The notes below the pieces were generated by a model, which saw nothing but the letters and a program-made list of their open reading frames with translations, ran no database searches and had not been told where the DNA came from. DNA of 64,000 nucleotides, taken from contig CAIWHK010000010.1 in the NCBI GenBank assembly GCA_903912525.1, positions 46,136 to 110,135 of the forward strand, read 5' to 3'. Positions within the stretch are counted from its first letter, which is position 1, and every line of letters starts with the position of its first letter. The DNA is from an uncultured bacterium (GTDB lineage Bacteria > Krumholzibacteriota > Krumholzibacteriia > LZORAL124-64-63). Position numbers and translations under genes: made by a program. Shown in pieces: positions 16,590 to 27,834 of the stretch.

Positions 16590-17453
16590 TCACCGATACA
16601 GGGCCTTGAGGTCTCCCCAGGTCGATGACTCATTGGGAACCGGCGTCTCCGGCCCACCAATCACGACGTTGTTGGTGCCGAGCCCGTTCAGGGATATGCG
16701 GACGTTGCCGCTGAATGCGCCGATGCCCGTGAAGCCCGGGTTCAGGCCAAACGGATTGGCGACGCCGTAGAGGGCCTGCATCGCCGTGAGGTCGAAGAAC
16801 ATCTGGTAGCTGTCCGATTGTGCGAACGCGCGGAACGCCCAGTCGTAGCTCACGCCGGAGCCGATTCCACCAACGATCTGCTGCTGATTGTTCGGTCCGC
16901 CGTTGGAGGTCCCGTTGCCCGCCTGCATCGTGAGGGTACCGCCCCGCCAGCTGTTTGCGCCCTCAAACTGAACGGTGTAGTCCCCGGATTCAGACCAACT
17001 GGTGAAGCTGGTGCGCCCGTCGGCGCCGCCGACCGACGTAGCGGCCTGAAAACTGTCACCGTCGAGATCGAAACGCACGGTCGGCGTGAAGCCGCTGATG
17101 CTGCCCCCGCTCACGACACGCACGCCGACGCCGAGGATCTGGTGGCCGCTGGCAAACGCGCCCGTCGAGAAGGCGCCCGTACCGAAGCCCGTGGCGCCGC
17201 CCGTCGGACCGCCGCCAACGGCACCGCCACTCACCGCGTCATTGCTGAAAGTGAACTCGGTCGAGTACACCTCGTACACATTCGTGGTGGAACCCGAGCC
17301 GTAGATACCCAACTGATTCGAAGCGCCCCTGCTTGTCCAGCCGCTCCAAGAAGAGCCGCCGTTGATGTCAACTCCGAACGCAGAGGAAGACATGCATGCT
17401 GTTACAATGAGCGCCGCAACAGCAATGCGGCGCAAAGGAAGACGATTACTCAT
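16590..17453 (-). CDS. Exported Gly/Ser/Thr-rich protein with C-terminal WGDLKALYR tail (tail protein 3)
   Basis: A 287-residue secreted protein with a signal peptide (residues 1-27, SSAFG-VD). The body is rich in Gly, Ser, Thr and Asn and poor in charge (GGAVGGGPTGGATGFGTGAF, GGPNNQQQIVGG), with alternating strands typical of a surface or PEP-CTERM-like beta protein, but the PEP-CTERM helix and basic end are absent. Instead it ends in PNESSTWGDLKALYR, shared with five other exported proteins here. GC content looks lower than in the neighbouring genes. Its long 5' region carries repeats A and B. Function unknown. Confidence 0.85.
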   Translation of the reverse strand: MSNRLPLRRIAVAALIVTACMSSSAFGVDINGGSSWSGWTSRGASNQLGIYGSGSTTNVYEVYSTEFTFSNDAVSGGAVGGGPTGGATGFGTGAFSTGAFASGHQILGVGVRVVSGGSISGFTPTVRFDLDGDSFQAATSVGGADGRTSFTSWSESGDYTVQFEGANSWRGGTLTMQAGNGTSNGGPNNQQQIVGGIGSGVSYDWAFRAFAQSDSYQMFFDLTAMQALYGVANPFGLNPGFTGIGAFSGNVRISLNGLGTNNVVIGGPETPVPNESSTWGDLKALYR

Positions 17454-17614
17454 GGGTGCCTCCGTCTAAGGATGAGTGAGCAGGGAAAGTAAGCGCTGTC
17501 CTTGGTCGACGCGGACCACATTTTCCCCGCGTTGCAGCTTATCATTTGCCCCCTCCCTCTGTCTGTGGGAAAATGCCTTGGAAATAGGAAAATCAACCGC
17601 GCATTCTACCCCTG

Positions 17615-17718
17615 CCGCCCGACGATCGCGCCCCGGCCACCCGTCGGCCACCCCTCTATTGCGACACGCCCCGCCTCCGCCCGTCAATCCAGCCCCCGAA
17701 TGCAGGCCTCCAGCCGCC
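17615..17718 (-). repeat. Intergenic repeat A, copy 2, with promoter-like core
   Basis: The longest match is to copy 3 (63760-63853), about 95 bases. On the minus strand TTGACG (17682-17687), an 18-base spacer and CGCAAT (17658-17663) are conserved with the other copies. It lies about 205 bases upstream of the start at 17453. Confidence 0.6.
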
Positions 17719-17741
17719 AAAGCGGCGCCTGACGCCGCTCG
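17711..17741. repeat. Hairpin repeat B, copy 2
   Basis: Second copy of the 31-base hairpin unit (stem AGCGGCG / CGCCGCT, loop CCTGA), one mismatch from 16211-16241, fused to the end of repeat A. Confidence 0.6.
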
Positions 17742-17930
17742 CGGACACACCGCCCCACCCGCCGCGCTGTTGCGCGCGCAGCACGGCCACCACCTCACCT
17801 GACTAGTGTGGTCATTCCCAGCCCCCGCCCAACCCCGCCGTCTGGTCCATCTCCGGCCAATCCGTGGTCGCGGGCGCCTGGTCGAACCCGAATGCCAGTT
17901 GCTGAGGCGGGAGGTGATCGGGCCGGCGGG

Positions 17931-17950
17931 CACTTGCGCCGGCGCAAGTG
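17931..17950. promoter_or_regulatory. Palindromic operator candidate, copy 2 (upstream of GH31)
   Basis: The longest copy: a perfect 20-base palindrome, CACTTGCGCCGGCGCAAGTG, 94 bases before the GTG start at 18045 and 45 bases before the TAGAAT box. The gap to the -10 box resembles that of the GH13 copy (43 bases). Confidence 0.55.
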
Positions 17951-17995
17951 GGGACGCGGCGCACTTTCCAGGTACGACGAACCAACCTTCTCCGG

Positions 17996-18001
17996 TAGAA
18001 T
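17996..18001 (+). promoter_or_regulatory. -10-like box (TAGAAT) of the GH31 gene
   Basis: TAGAAT 43 bases before the GTG start, the same hexamer as at 7646-7651. No clear -35 hexamer is present at normal spacing. Confidence 0.35.
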
Positions 18002-18044
18002 GGCCGACATCACCCGTCTGCCCATTCACTCCCCGGAGGCCCCC

Positions 18045-21000
18045 GTGATCCCGTCGCGCCGCACCGCCCTGCTCGCCTCGCTCCTGCTGTTGGCCGCCCT
18101 CCCCCTGAGTGCGTCCGCCACCCCCCTCGGCGACCTGACCGCCCTGCAACGCGACGGCGCCGCCGTCACGCTGGCCACCTCCTCGGGCGCCACTGTCCGC
18201 CTGGACTTCCTGCGCGACGACGTGCTCCGCCTGCAGGCCGGCCCGGGCGGCAAGCTGACCGGCGAGGGCAGCGGCACTTCGCCCATCGTGCTGCCGCAGG
18301 ACGCCGCGGCGGTGATGCTCTCCATCACCGACACGCCCGACGGCCACGTCATCACCACCCCCGCGCTGTCGCTGCGCATCCACCGCGCACCGCTGACGTT
18401 CGAATTGTGGCGCGCAGGCGCGCCCACGCCGCTGTGGCGCGAGTTGAAGCCCATCGACCTGTCGGCCGAGGGCAGTTGCCAGGTGCTGGCGAAGTCACCG
18501 AGCGACCGCTTCCTGGGCGGCGGCCAACAGAACGGCTCGTACGAGTTCAATGGCCGCGAACTGGAGATCTCGTACTCGGGCGGCTGGGAAGAAGGCGACC
18601 GCCCCAGCCCTGCCCCCTTCTATATGTCCGCCTCGGGCTACGGCGTCCTGCGCAACACCTGGAGCGACGGCAGCTACGACTTCCGCTCCGAGCAGTACCT
18701 TGTCACAACACACAAGGAAGCCCGCTTCGACGCCTACTACTTCACCGGCCCCGACATCCACCGCGTGCTCGACCTCTACACGCAGTTCACGGGCCGCGCC
18801 CCGCTGCTGCCGCGCTGGGCCTTCGAGTACGGCGACGCCGATTGCTACAACGATCGCGACAACGCCGACAAGCCCGGCACCGTGCCCGCCGACTGGAGCG
18901 ACGGACCGACCGGGACGACGCCCGATGTCATCGCCTCGGTGGCGCGCAAGTACCGCGAGTACGACATGCCCGGCGGCTGGATCCTGCCCAACGACGGCTA
19001 CGGTTGCGGCTACACCGACCTGCCCGCGGTGGTCGACAGCTTGCGCGCGCTGGGCTTCCACACGGGGCTGTGGACCGAGAACGGCGTCGAGAAGATCGCG
19101 TGGGAAGTGGGCACCGCCGGCACGCGCGTGCAGAAGCTGGACGTGGCCTGGACCGGCGAGGGCCACCAGTTCGCGATGGATGCGAACCAGCAGGCTGCGC
19201 AGGGCATCCTCGACAACTCCGACAGCCGCCCGTTCCTGTGGACGGTGATGGGCTGGGCCGGCATGCAGCGCTACGCGGTGACGTGGACCGGCGACCAGGC
19301 CGGCAACTGGGACTACATCCGCTGGCACATCCCCACGCTCATCGGCTCGGGCCTGTCGGGCCAGGCCTATGCGACGGGCGATGTCGACGGCATCTACGGC
19401 GGCAGCCCCGAGACCTACACGCGCGACCTGCAGTGGAAGTGCTTCACGCCGGTGCTGATGGGGATGTCGGGCTGGTCGAAGGCCGAGCGCAAGCATCCGT
19501 GGTGGTTCGACGAGCCGTACCGCAGCATCAACCGCACCTACCTCAAGACCAAGATGCGGCTGATGCCGTACATGTACACCTTGGCGAAGCAGGCCGAGGA
19601 CTCCGGCGCGCCCATCGTGCGCGGGCTCATGTGGGATCACCCAAGCGATCCCTCGGCGTGGACGCAGGACCATCCCAACCAGTTCTGCCTGGGCGCCGAC
19701 GTGCTGGTGGCGCCCGTGTACCAGAGCCAGGCGGCGAGCGGCGGCTGGCGCGAGGGCATCCACCTGCCGCAGGGGTCGTGGATCGACTATACCGACGGCA
19801 CGGTCACGACAGCCGGGCCCCAGGGCGTCGACATCGCCGTGCCCGTGACGCTGGAGCGGTTGCCGGTGTTCGTGCGCGGCGGCGCCATCCTGCCGATGTA
19901 CCCGGTGGCGCTGTACGACGGCCAGGTGGCGACCGACGTGCTGACGCTGGACGTGTATCCGCAGGGACGCACGCAGTTCGAACTGTACGAGGACGACGGC
20001 AACACACGCGCGTACCGGGACGGCGCCTCCAGCCGGCAGCTGTTCACGGCGAACGGCGAGGCCGGCAAGGCCGGCGAGTTCACGGCGACGATGGAGCCGG
20101 TGCGCGGCGCGTTCGCCGGGCTGCACGAGGAACGCACCTACGAGGTGCTGCTGCACACGCGGGTCGAACCGAAGTCGGTGACGTTCGACGGGGCGCCGCT
20201 GGCGCAGGCCAAGGATTCAGGCGCCGTCGGATGGTCCTATGACGCGGATGATCGCCGCGGCGTGGTGCGCGTGCGGACGCCGCGCGTGAACGTGCGCGAG
20301 GCGCATGCCGTGCGGGTGACCTGCCGCGGGCGCGCGCGTGACGGCGGCGCCTACCCGAAGGCGCCCGCGCACGACGCCGCGATCTCCGCCAACGGGTTCA
20401 TCGTCGTCAACCGGCCGGCCGAGGAGCCGGGCCACCCGCTCGAGAACGCCTTCGACGGCAATCCCGACACCTGGTTCCGCACGGTGCGCGGTCAGTCGAA
20501 TCCGTACGGGCCGCACGAGTTCGTGCTGGCCTTCAACGAGCGGCGGCTGGTCGACGGCTTCAGCATCCGCCCGCGCAACGACAAGCACTGGAAGTACGGC
20601 AACGTGCGGCGGTTCGAGGTCTACCTGGCCGACGTGAACGGGCAGTGGGGCGCGCCGGTCATCACCGACACGCTGGCGCTGGCCGACAGCCTGCAGACCG
20701 TGCATTTCCCGGCGCGCGCGGGGCGCCTGCTGCGTTTCCGCGTGCTGAGCACGCACGACATGGGCAAGGACCCGATGGTGCTGGGCGCCGCGGGCGCCGC
20801 TGCCGACAGCGGCGGCGCGTACGTGGCGGCGGCGCCGGTGAACGTCAGCCCGGTGACGATCGGCGAATTTCGCGTGCTGGAGAGCCGGGCCGTGAATACT
20901 GCGAACGCGATGCGCCTGTCGGATCCGCCGGCGGCGGGCGGCAAGGCGGGCAACGGCAAGCTGCGGCTGTTCGGCATCGACTACGAGCGCGGACTGAACA

Positions 21001-21272
21001 TGCGCCCCAACAGCCGGGCCGACCTGGCGCTCGGCGGCGCGCGGCGCACGTTGCGCGCCGACATCGGCCTGGCCAAGACGGCCTCGCCCGACGCCTGCGC
21101 GCGCTTCCAGGTCTGGGGTGACGGGCGCCTGCTGTGGGACAGCGGCGAGGTCACCGGCGGCGCGGTGGCCAAGCCCGCGATCGACGTGCGGGGCGTGCGC
21201 GACCTGAGCTTGCGGACCATCCAGGTGCGCGGGACCGTGGCCGCGGTGTGGGGCAACCCGGTGATCGACTAG
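18045..21272 (+). CDS. Exported GH31 family glycosidase with F5/8 and NPCBM-like C-terminal domains
   Basis: Secreted alpha-glycosidase (alpha-glucosidase or alpha-xylosidase type) of 1075 residues. A GTG at 18045 with GGAGG five bases upstream starts a signal peptide (residues 1-25, SASA-TP). The GH31 barrel shows the expected acid pair: Asp366 in KLDVAWTGEG (nucleophile position) and Asp417 in WTGDQAGNW (acid/base position), followed by GSPETYTRDLQWKCF and the DUF5110-like beta domain. About residues 780-915 form an F5/8-type (discoidin) domain (HPLENAFDGNPDTWFRTVRGQ), and the last ~100 residues (FGIDYERGLNMRPNSRADLAL) look like NPCBM; both bind sugars. The nucleophile context differs from the usual WxDMNE form, so exact specificity is open. 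The palindrome upstream suggests co-regulation with GH13. Confidence 0.92.
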   Translation: MIPSRRTALLASLLLLAALPLSASATPLGDLTALQRDGAAVTLATSSGATVRLDFLRDDVLRLQAGPGGKLTGEGSGTSPIVLPQDAAAVMLSITDTPDGHVITTPALSLRIHRAPLTFELWRAGAPTPLWRELKPIDLSAEGSCQVLAKSPSDRFLGGGQQNGSYEFNGRELEISYSGGWEEGDRPSPAPFYMSASGYGVLRNTWSDGSYDFRSEQYLVTTHKEARFDAYYFTGPDIHRVLDLYTQFTGRAPLLPRWAFEYGDADCYNDRDNADKPGTVPADWSDGPTGTTPDVIASVARKYREYDMPGGWILPNDGYGCGYTDLPAVVDSLRALGFHTGLWTENGVEKIAWEVGTAGTRVQKLDVAWTGEGHQFAMDANQQAAQGILDNSDSRPFLWTVMGWAGMQRYAVTWTGDQAGNWDYIRWHIPTLIGSGLSGQAYATGDVDGIYGGSPETYTRDLQWKCFTPVLMGMSGWSKAERKHPWWFDEPYRSINRTYLKTKMRLMPYMYTLAKQAEDSGAPIVRGLMWDHPSDPSAWTQDHPNQFCLGADVLVAPVYQSQAASGGWREGIHLPQGSWIDYTDGTVTTAGPQGVDIAVPVTLERLPVFVRGGAILPMYPVALYDGQVATDVLTLDVYPQGRTQFELYEDDGNTRAYRDGASSRQLFTANGEAGKAGEFTATMEPVRGAFAGLHEERTYEVLLHTRVEPKSVTFDGAPLAQAKDSGAVGWSYDADDRRGVVRVRTPRVNVREAHAVRVTCRGRARDGGAYPKAPAHDAAISANGFIVVNRPAEEPGHPLENAFDGNPDTWFRTVRGQSNPYGPHEFVLAFNERRLVDGFSIRPRNDKHWKYGNVRRFEVYLADVNGQWGAPVITDTLALADSLQTVHFPARAGRLLRFRVLSTHDMGKDPMVLGAAGAAADSGGAYVAAAPVNVSPVTIGEFRVLESRAVNTANAMRLSDPPAAGGKAGNGKLRLFGIDYERGLNMRPNSRADLALGGARRTLRADIGLAKTASPDACARFQVWGDGRLLWDSGEVTGGAVAKPAIDVRGVRDLSLRTIQVRGTVAAVWGNPVID

Positions 21273-21302
21273 AAGGCGCCGCCCATCTCCACCACAAGAA
21301 GA

Positions 21303-21340
21303 ACGCGCCGGGCGCTCACAGGGCGCCCGGCGCGTTTTTC
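21303..21340. terminator. Strong terminator after GH31, possibly bidirectional
   Basis: Thirteen-base arms, ACGCGCCGGGCGC and GCGCCCGGCGCGT, around a 7-base loop, followed on the plus strand by TTTTTC. It lies between convergent stops at 21272 and 21362. Confidence 0.85.
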
Positions 21341-21361
21341 GTTCGGCGCGTGTCGCTGCCG

Positions 21362-22933
21362 CTACCGGAACAGCACCAGCCGCTGCGACTGCTCGACCCC
21401 GTCGGATCCATGCAACCGCACCAGGTACACGCCAGACGGCGAGTTCGTGCCGTTGTCATCGCGCCCGTCCCACTCCAGCGCGCGCTCACCGCTGTCCACG
21501 CTGCCGGACGCCAGGCGCCGCACCAGCCGGCCCGCGACGTCGTACACGCTCACGTCGATCACGCCCGCGCGCGGCACGCTGTAGAGGATACGCGTCCCGC
21601 TGCCGCCACAGGGGTTCGGGTAGACACCCAGGCTGCCGTCGGCGGCCAGCCCGAGGTTGCCGACGCCGGAAGGCGCCGCGCTGATGGCGAAGTCGGCGTC
21701 GCTCGCGTGCACGCCGAGCAGGCCCGCCGCGTCGTGGGCCGTCACGCGGACGCGCGCCGTGGTGGTCGCGGCGGCCGACACCGTCCAGTTGTACGAACCG
21801 CTGTTGGCGATCCCGGTCGCGATCACGTTGCCGTACGTGGCGCCGCCGTCGGTGGAATAGGCCAGGTCGACGGCCGTCACGCCGACGTTGTCGGTCGCCG
21901 TCCAGGTGATGACCTGCGGGCTGGCGATGGCCCAGATCTCGCCGCCGTTGGGCTCGGTCACGATGACCACGGGCGCGACGACGTCGGACGGGGCGCCGGA
22001 GTTGATGAACGTGTCGACGAAGCCGTTGCCGCTGATCGTGTCGACGCCGGCGGGCATCCACGTCGCCGAGATCCGGACCTGGCCGTTGGCGACCTTGTCC
22101 CACGCGGGATTCGGCGCGACGCCGCTGCCCAGTTCCGTCCAATAGGTGCGCACGTTGGCGGCATGCAGCCGCGACAACGCATCAGCGGTGGGGTGGTGAT
22201 AGGTATTGCCGTTGCCGCACGAGATCACGCCGACCTGCGGCTGGACCGCAGCGAGCCAGGCCGCATTGCTCGAGGTGGCCGAACCGTGGTGGTGCACCTT
22301 GTACGCCTCGGCCGTGCCGATCGCCGCCGCAACCGTCGTCTCAACGTTGATATAGTCCCCAGAGGCGAAGCCCGGCAGATCGCCCCCGAAGACCTCGTCG
22401 AACTCGCCGTAGCTGACCTTCAGGATCAGGCACAGGTTGTTCTCCTCGACGCCACCGGACAACCCGGCGGCATTGAGGTTCACGCACTTGATGAACACCG
22501 GGTGCGCCGACAGCGAGTCGAGCGTCACGACCTGGTTCTTCGCGATCGTGCGCCGCTTCGCGCCGAGCATGTTCTTGTAGGTCGTGTACGTGGCCGTCGT
22601 GTACGAGCCCCCGCGGTCCCAACCGTTCTGCACGGTGATGCCGGCGGCGATGATGTTGTCGATGCCGCCGATGTGGTCCGCGTGGTAGTGGCTGGCGAAG
22701 TGGTGCTTGATCGTCGTGACGCCCAGCGCCACCAGCTGGTTCGCTGCAGCGCTGCCGGGACCGTTGTCGATGACCGCGACTTCCCCGAGCGGGCTGATGA
22801 TGAGGGCGCCGTCCCCCTGCCCCACATCCAGCTGGATGACCTGCAGGCGGCCGTTGGCGGTGACGGCAAAGGCCGGAAGTGCAAACGTGACAACGAACAA
22901 GGCGGTCAGGCCCAGGCGATGGACATGGCGCAT
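21362..22933 (-). CDS. Secreted metallo-beta-lactamase-fold (ComEC-like) hydrolase with FlgD-type tail
   Basis: A 523-residue exported protein with a signal peptide (residues 1-23, PAFA-VT). The N-terminal ~300 residues match the stand-alone ComEC/Rec2-like metallo-beta-lactamase fold: LDVGQGDGALI, VIDNGPGS, the metal site SHYHADHIGG, GGDLPG, and KVHHHGSATS near residue 215. An Ig-like domain (EPNGGEIWAIASPQVITWTA) follows. The last ~75 residues (LGVYPNPCGG to GVYLVRLHGSD) are a FlgD/Por-type tail, with YPNPCGG in place of NPFNP. Relatives are extracellular nucleases or phosphodiesterases; substrate here is unknown. TATAAT at 22984-22989 is its likely -10 box. Confidence 0.9.
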   Translation of the reverse strand: MRHVHRLGLTALFVVTFALPAFAVTANGRLQVIQLDVGQGDGALIISPLGEVAVIDNGPGSAAANQLVALGVTTIKHHFASHYHADHIGGIDNIIAAGITVQNGWDRGGSYTTATYTTYKNMLGAKRRTIAKNQVVTLDSLSAHPVFIKCVNLNAAGLSGGVEENNLCLILKVSYGEFDEVFGGDLPGFASGDYINVETTVAAAIGTAEAYKVHHHGSATSSNAAWLAAVQPQVGVISCGNGNTYHHPTADALSRLHAANVRTYWTELGSGVAPNPAWDKVANGQVRISATWMPAGVDTISGNGFVDTFINSGAPSDVVAPVVIVTEPNGGEIWAIASPQVITWTATDNVGVTAVDLAYSTDGGATYGNVIATGIANSGSYNWTVSAAATTTARVRVTAHDAAGLLGVHASDADFAISAAPSGVGNLGLAADGSLGVYPNPCGGSGTRILYSVPRAGVIDVSVYDVAGRLVRRLASGSVDSGERALEWDGRDDNGTNSPSGVYLVRLHGSDGVEQSQRLVLFR

Positions 22934-22983
22934 GACGCGGCGACTCCCGGGAGGAGGAGGTTGGGCGACTTGATCTATAGTGT

Positions 22984-22989
22984 ATTATA
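22984..22989 (-). promoter_or_regulatory. -10 box (TATAAT) of the metallo-beta-lactamase-fold gene
   Basis: Consensus TATAAT inside an AT-rich near-palindrome (GTGTATTATAACAC), 51 bases upstream of the ATG at 22933. No strong -35 hexamer. Confidence 0.4.
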
Positions 22990-23185
22990 ACACGTTAAGG
23001 GGGCACTGGCGTGGAGAATTCTGGCAACGGATAACGAAAACACAAAATCACCCAAAGACCTTCGAGGCCAGACAGGCGATGGCGGGGAATTCCTGAAGCG
23101 ACGTTCCGCCGGACGGAACGGACCTGAAGTAGACTCGCCTGACCGTTCGAAGCCCGCCGTCCCGCCACGATCGGAGCGACCGCCC

Positions 23186-24523
23186 ATGTCCATCATCGAG
23201 CCCTGCCTCGACTCCGCAGAGATGGCCGAGGCCCGCCGCCGCGAACTGTCGATCCCCGTGAGCAAGGCCGCCGAACTCGGCCGCTCGGCGGTGACGATCG
23301 CCACGCAGGGCTGGTACCTGCACCGCCCGGGACAGAAGGTGGACATCAGCCACGAGGTGCAGGCCGCCTGCGCCGGCAAGCGCAGCATCGCGCCGGGCGC
23401 CGCGCTGGGCAACGACGAACCCCAGCGCTACATCCCGAACTACATCCAGGTCGCCAACGAGACGACGCTCGGCGCCGCGCGCCGCCTGGTCGAGGACGGC
23501 CTCCGGCGCCCGGTCGTGCTCAACTTCGCCAACGGGCTGCACCCGGGCGGCGGCTTCCTCGACGGCGCGCGCGCGCAGGAAGAGGTGCTCTGCCGCTCGA
23601 GCGCCCTCTACCTGACCCTCAAGGACGACCCGATGTACGCGGCGCACCTGCTCGCAGGGTCGCCCGCCTCCTCCGACTGGGTCATCTACTCGCCCGACGT
23701 GCCGGTCTTCCGCACGGACGACGGCGCGCTGCTGCCGCAGGCCTGGCCGCTGAGCGTCATCACCTGCGCCGCGCCCTACGCGCCGGCGGTGGGCGCCGAG
23801 AAGTCGGCCGCGCTGCTGCGCCAGCGCATCCACCGCGTGCTGGAAGTGGCGCAGGCCATGGGCCACACGTCGATCGTCCTGGGCGCCTGGGGCTGCGGCG
23901 CCTTCCGCAATGACGCGCGGCGCACGGCGCTCGACTTCCGCGAGGCGCTCGAGGGCCCGTTCAACCGGACCTTCACCCAGGTCGTGTTCGCGATCAGCGA
24001 CTGGTCGCCCGAGCGCCGCACGCTCGGCGCGTTCCGCGAGGTTTTCCCCGATCCCGAGCCCGAGCCGGCGCGCACCATCCCCGTGAAGGCCGACGACTGG
24101 CAGATCAAGCCGATGCCGGCGCGGCATGTCGACATCCCCGTCGAGCGCCGCTTCAGCGCCGCGGAGATGGCGCAGGTCCGCCTGGGCGTGCTGCCCGACC
24201 GGATGGAGGACAAGTGGTTCGTCTACTGGGACGACGGCCGCCTGTACCTGCACCGCAGCTGGACGGGCATGTGCGTCTTCGTCGCGCAGTTCGTGGAAGA
24301 TGCCGAGGGGTGGCGCATGGTGAGTGTGCGCGCCAACCGGGATCCCAAGCAGTACACCCAGACCGACGACGCGGAAGACGCGGCGATGGCCCGGTTCGTG
24401 ATCGACGTGGTGGTGCTCGGGCTGTTCGTGGAATTCCCGGAAGAGGATCTGGCGCCGCCGGAAGCGGCCATCGCGGCGTGGGGACTGGTGGGGCGCGCGT
24501 TCCTGGGCCAGCACCCGAAGTAG
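23186..24523 (+). CDS. Bacterial PARG-like (TIGR02452/DUF2263) protein fused to a second domain
   Basis: Probable cytoplasmic poly(ADP-ribose) glycohydrolase-type protein of 445 residues. Residues ~1-290 match the TIGR02452 macro-like family: NFANGLHPGGGFLDGARAQEE contains the PARG signature with Gly121-123 and the catalytic Gln131-Glu132-Glu133, and VLGAWGCGAFRND forms the ligand loop. Residues ~300-445 are a separate domain (RFSAAEMAQVRLGVLPDRMEDKWFVYWDDG, LYLHRSWTGMC) that I believe also occurs alone near ADP-ribosylation genes, though this is from memory. No signal peptide. Monocistronic on the plus strand, 43 bases before the kinase gene. Its target and any partner transferase are not in the window. 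Confidence 0.88.
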   Translation: MSIIEPCLDSAEMAEARRRELSIPVSKAAELGRSAVTIATQGWYLHRPGQKVDISHEVQAACAGKRSIAPGAALGNDEPQRYIPNYIQVANETTLGAARRLVEDGLRRPVVLNFANGLHPGGGFLDGARAQEEVLCRSSALYLTLKDDPMYAAHLLAGSPASSDWVIYSPDVPVFRTDDGALLPQAWPLSVITCAAPYAPAVGAEKSAALLRQRIHRVLEVAQAMGHTSIVLGAWGCGAFRNDARRTALDFREALEGPFNRTFTQVVFAISDWSPERRTLGAFREVFPDPEPEPARTIPVKADDWQIKPMPARHVDIPVERRFSAAEMAQVRLGVLPDRMEDKWFVYWDDGRLYLHRSWTGMCVFVAQFVEDAEGWRMVSVRANRDPKQYTQTDDAEDAAMARFVIDVVVLGLFVEFPEEDLAPPEAAIAAWGLVGRAFLGQHPK

Positions 24524-24566
24524 GCGCGCCGCTTCGCTTGACAAAACCCACCCCCTGCCCCCGATT

Positions 24567-27131
<2,565 letters not shown>

Positions 27132-27149
27132 CGGGACTGTCGCCCCTGG

Positions 27150-27692
27150 TCAGTCGGACAATTCGCGCCGCAGCCAGGCCTGCGCATGCAGCCACTGCCC
27201 GCGCACGTGCCGCTCCGACACGCCCAGCTGGGTCGCGATCTCCACCTGCGTCAGCCCGCCGAAGAAGCTGAGCTCGACGATCTGCGCTTCCTGCGCATCC
27301 AGTTCAGCCAGCTTCGCCAGCGCCGCATCGAGCGCCAGCACGTCCTGCGCCTCCCGCGACGGCAGCTGCGTGGCCTCGTCCAGCGTCACGCGCACGGCGT
27401 CCCCGCCCCGCTTGGCGGCCATGCGCGCGCGCGCATGATCGACCAGGATCTGCCGCATCGCGACGGCGGCCACCGCCAGGAAGTGGGTGCGGCCGTGGAC
27501 ATCCAGGCGGCGCTGCTGCCGGAACTTCAGGTAGACCTCGTTGACCAGCGCGGTGGGCTGCAGGGCATGGTCGGGGCGCTCGCGCTTGAGGCCCCGTGCC
27601 GCCAGCTTGCGCAGCTGCTCGTAAACAAGCGGCATCAGCTCGTCGAGTCGTTCGGAAGTCAGGCGATTCGGTTGGCTGTCCATGCGGACCAT
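27150..27692 (-). CDS. ECF-like sigma factor of the TIGR02999 type
   Basis: A 180-residue sigma factor. Region 2 begins LMPLVYEQLRKLAARGLKRERPDHALQPTALVNEVYLKF with HFLAVAAVAMRQILVDHARARMAAKRG; region 4 ends QIVELSFFGGLTQVEIATQLGVSERHVRGQWLHAQAWL. The DHARARMAAKRGG segment is characteristic of TIGR02999 (Sig-70_X6), a group regularly encoded beside Ser/Thr kinases with the architecture found at 24567. No anti-sigma factor is adjacent, which fits control by phosphorylation. The start may be 27692 or an ATG three codons later (27683); neither has a good ribosome site. Confidence 0.9.
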   Translation of the reverse strand: MVRMDSQPNRLTSERLDELMPLVYEQLRKLAARGLKRERPDHALQPTALVNEVYLKFRQQRRLDVHGRTHFLAVAAVAMRQILVDHARARMAAKRGGDAVRVTLDEATQLPSREAQDVLALDAALAKLAELDAQEAQIVELSFFGGLTQVEIATQLGVSERHVRGQWLHAQAWLRRELSD

Positions 27693-27834
27693 CCATCAGT
27701 TGCCGGGGTGTGATGCCATCCATGATCCTGCGCCAAACCGGCGGCCGGCGCCGGAGGTCGCGTCGGCCTGATCGTCCATTGCCGTCCATCATAGCAGGTG
27801 GCGCAGGCCGAAGCCAAGCAGTTCGGCCTCCCAC

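Larger units (their letters stand above)
17454..18044. other. Divergent intergenic region (591 bases) rich in repeats
   Basis: Between divergent genes (tail protein 3 and GH31). From left to right it holds repeat A copy 2 (17615-17718), hairpin repeat B copy 2 (17711-17741), the 20-base palindrome (17931-17950) and a TAGAAT box (17996-18001). No coding frame with similarity was found. Confidence 0.6.
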
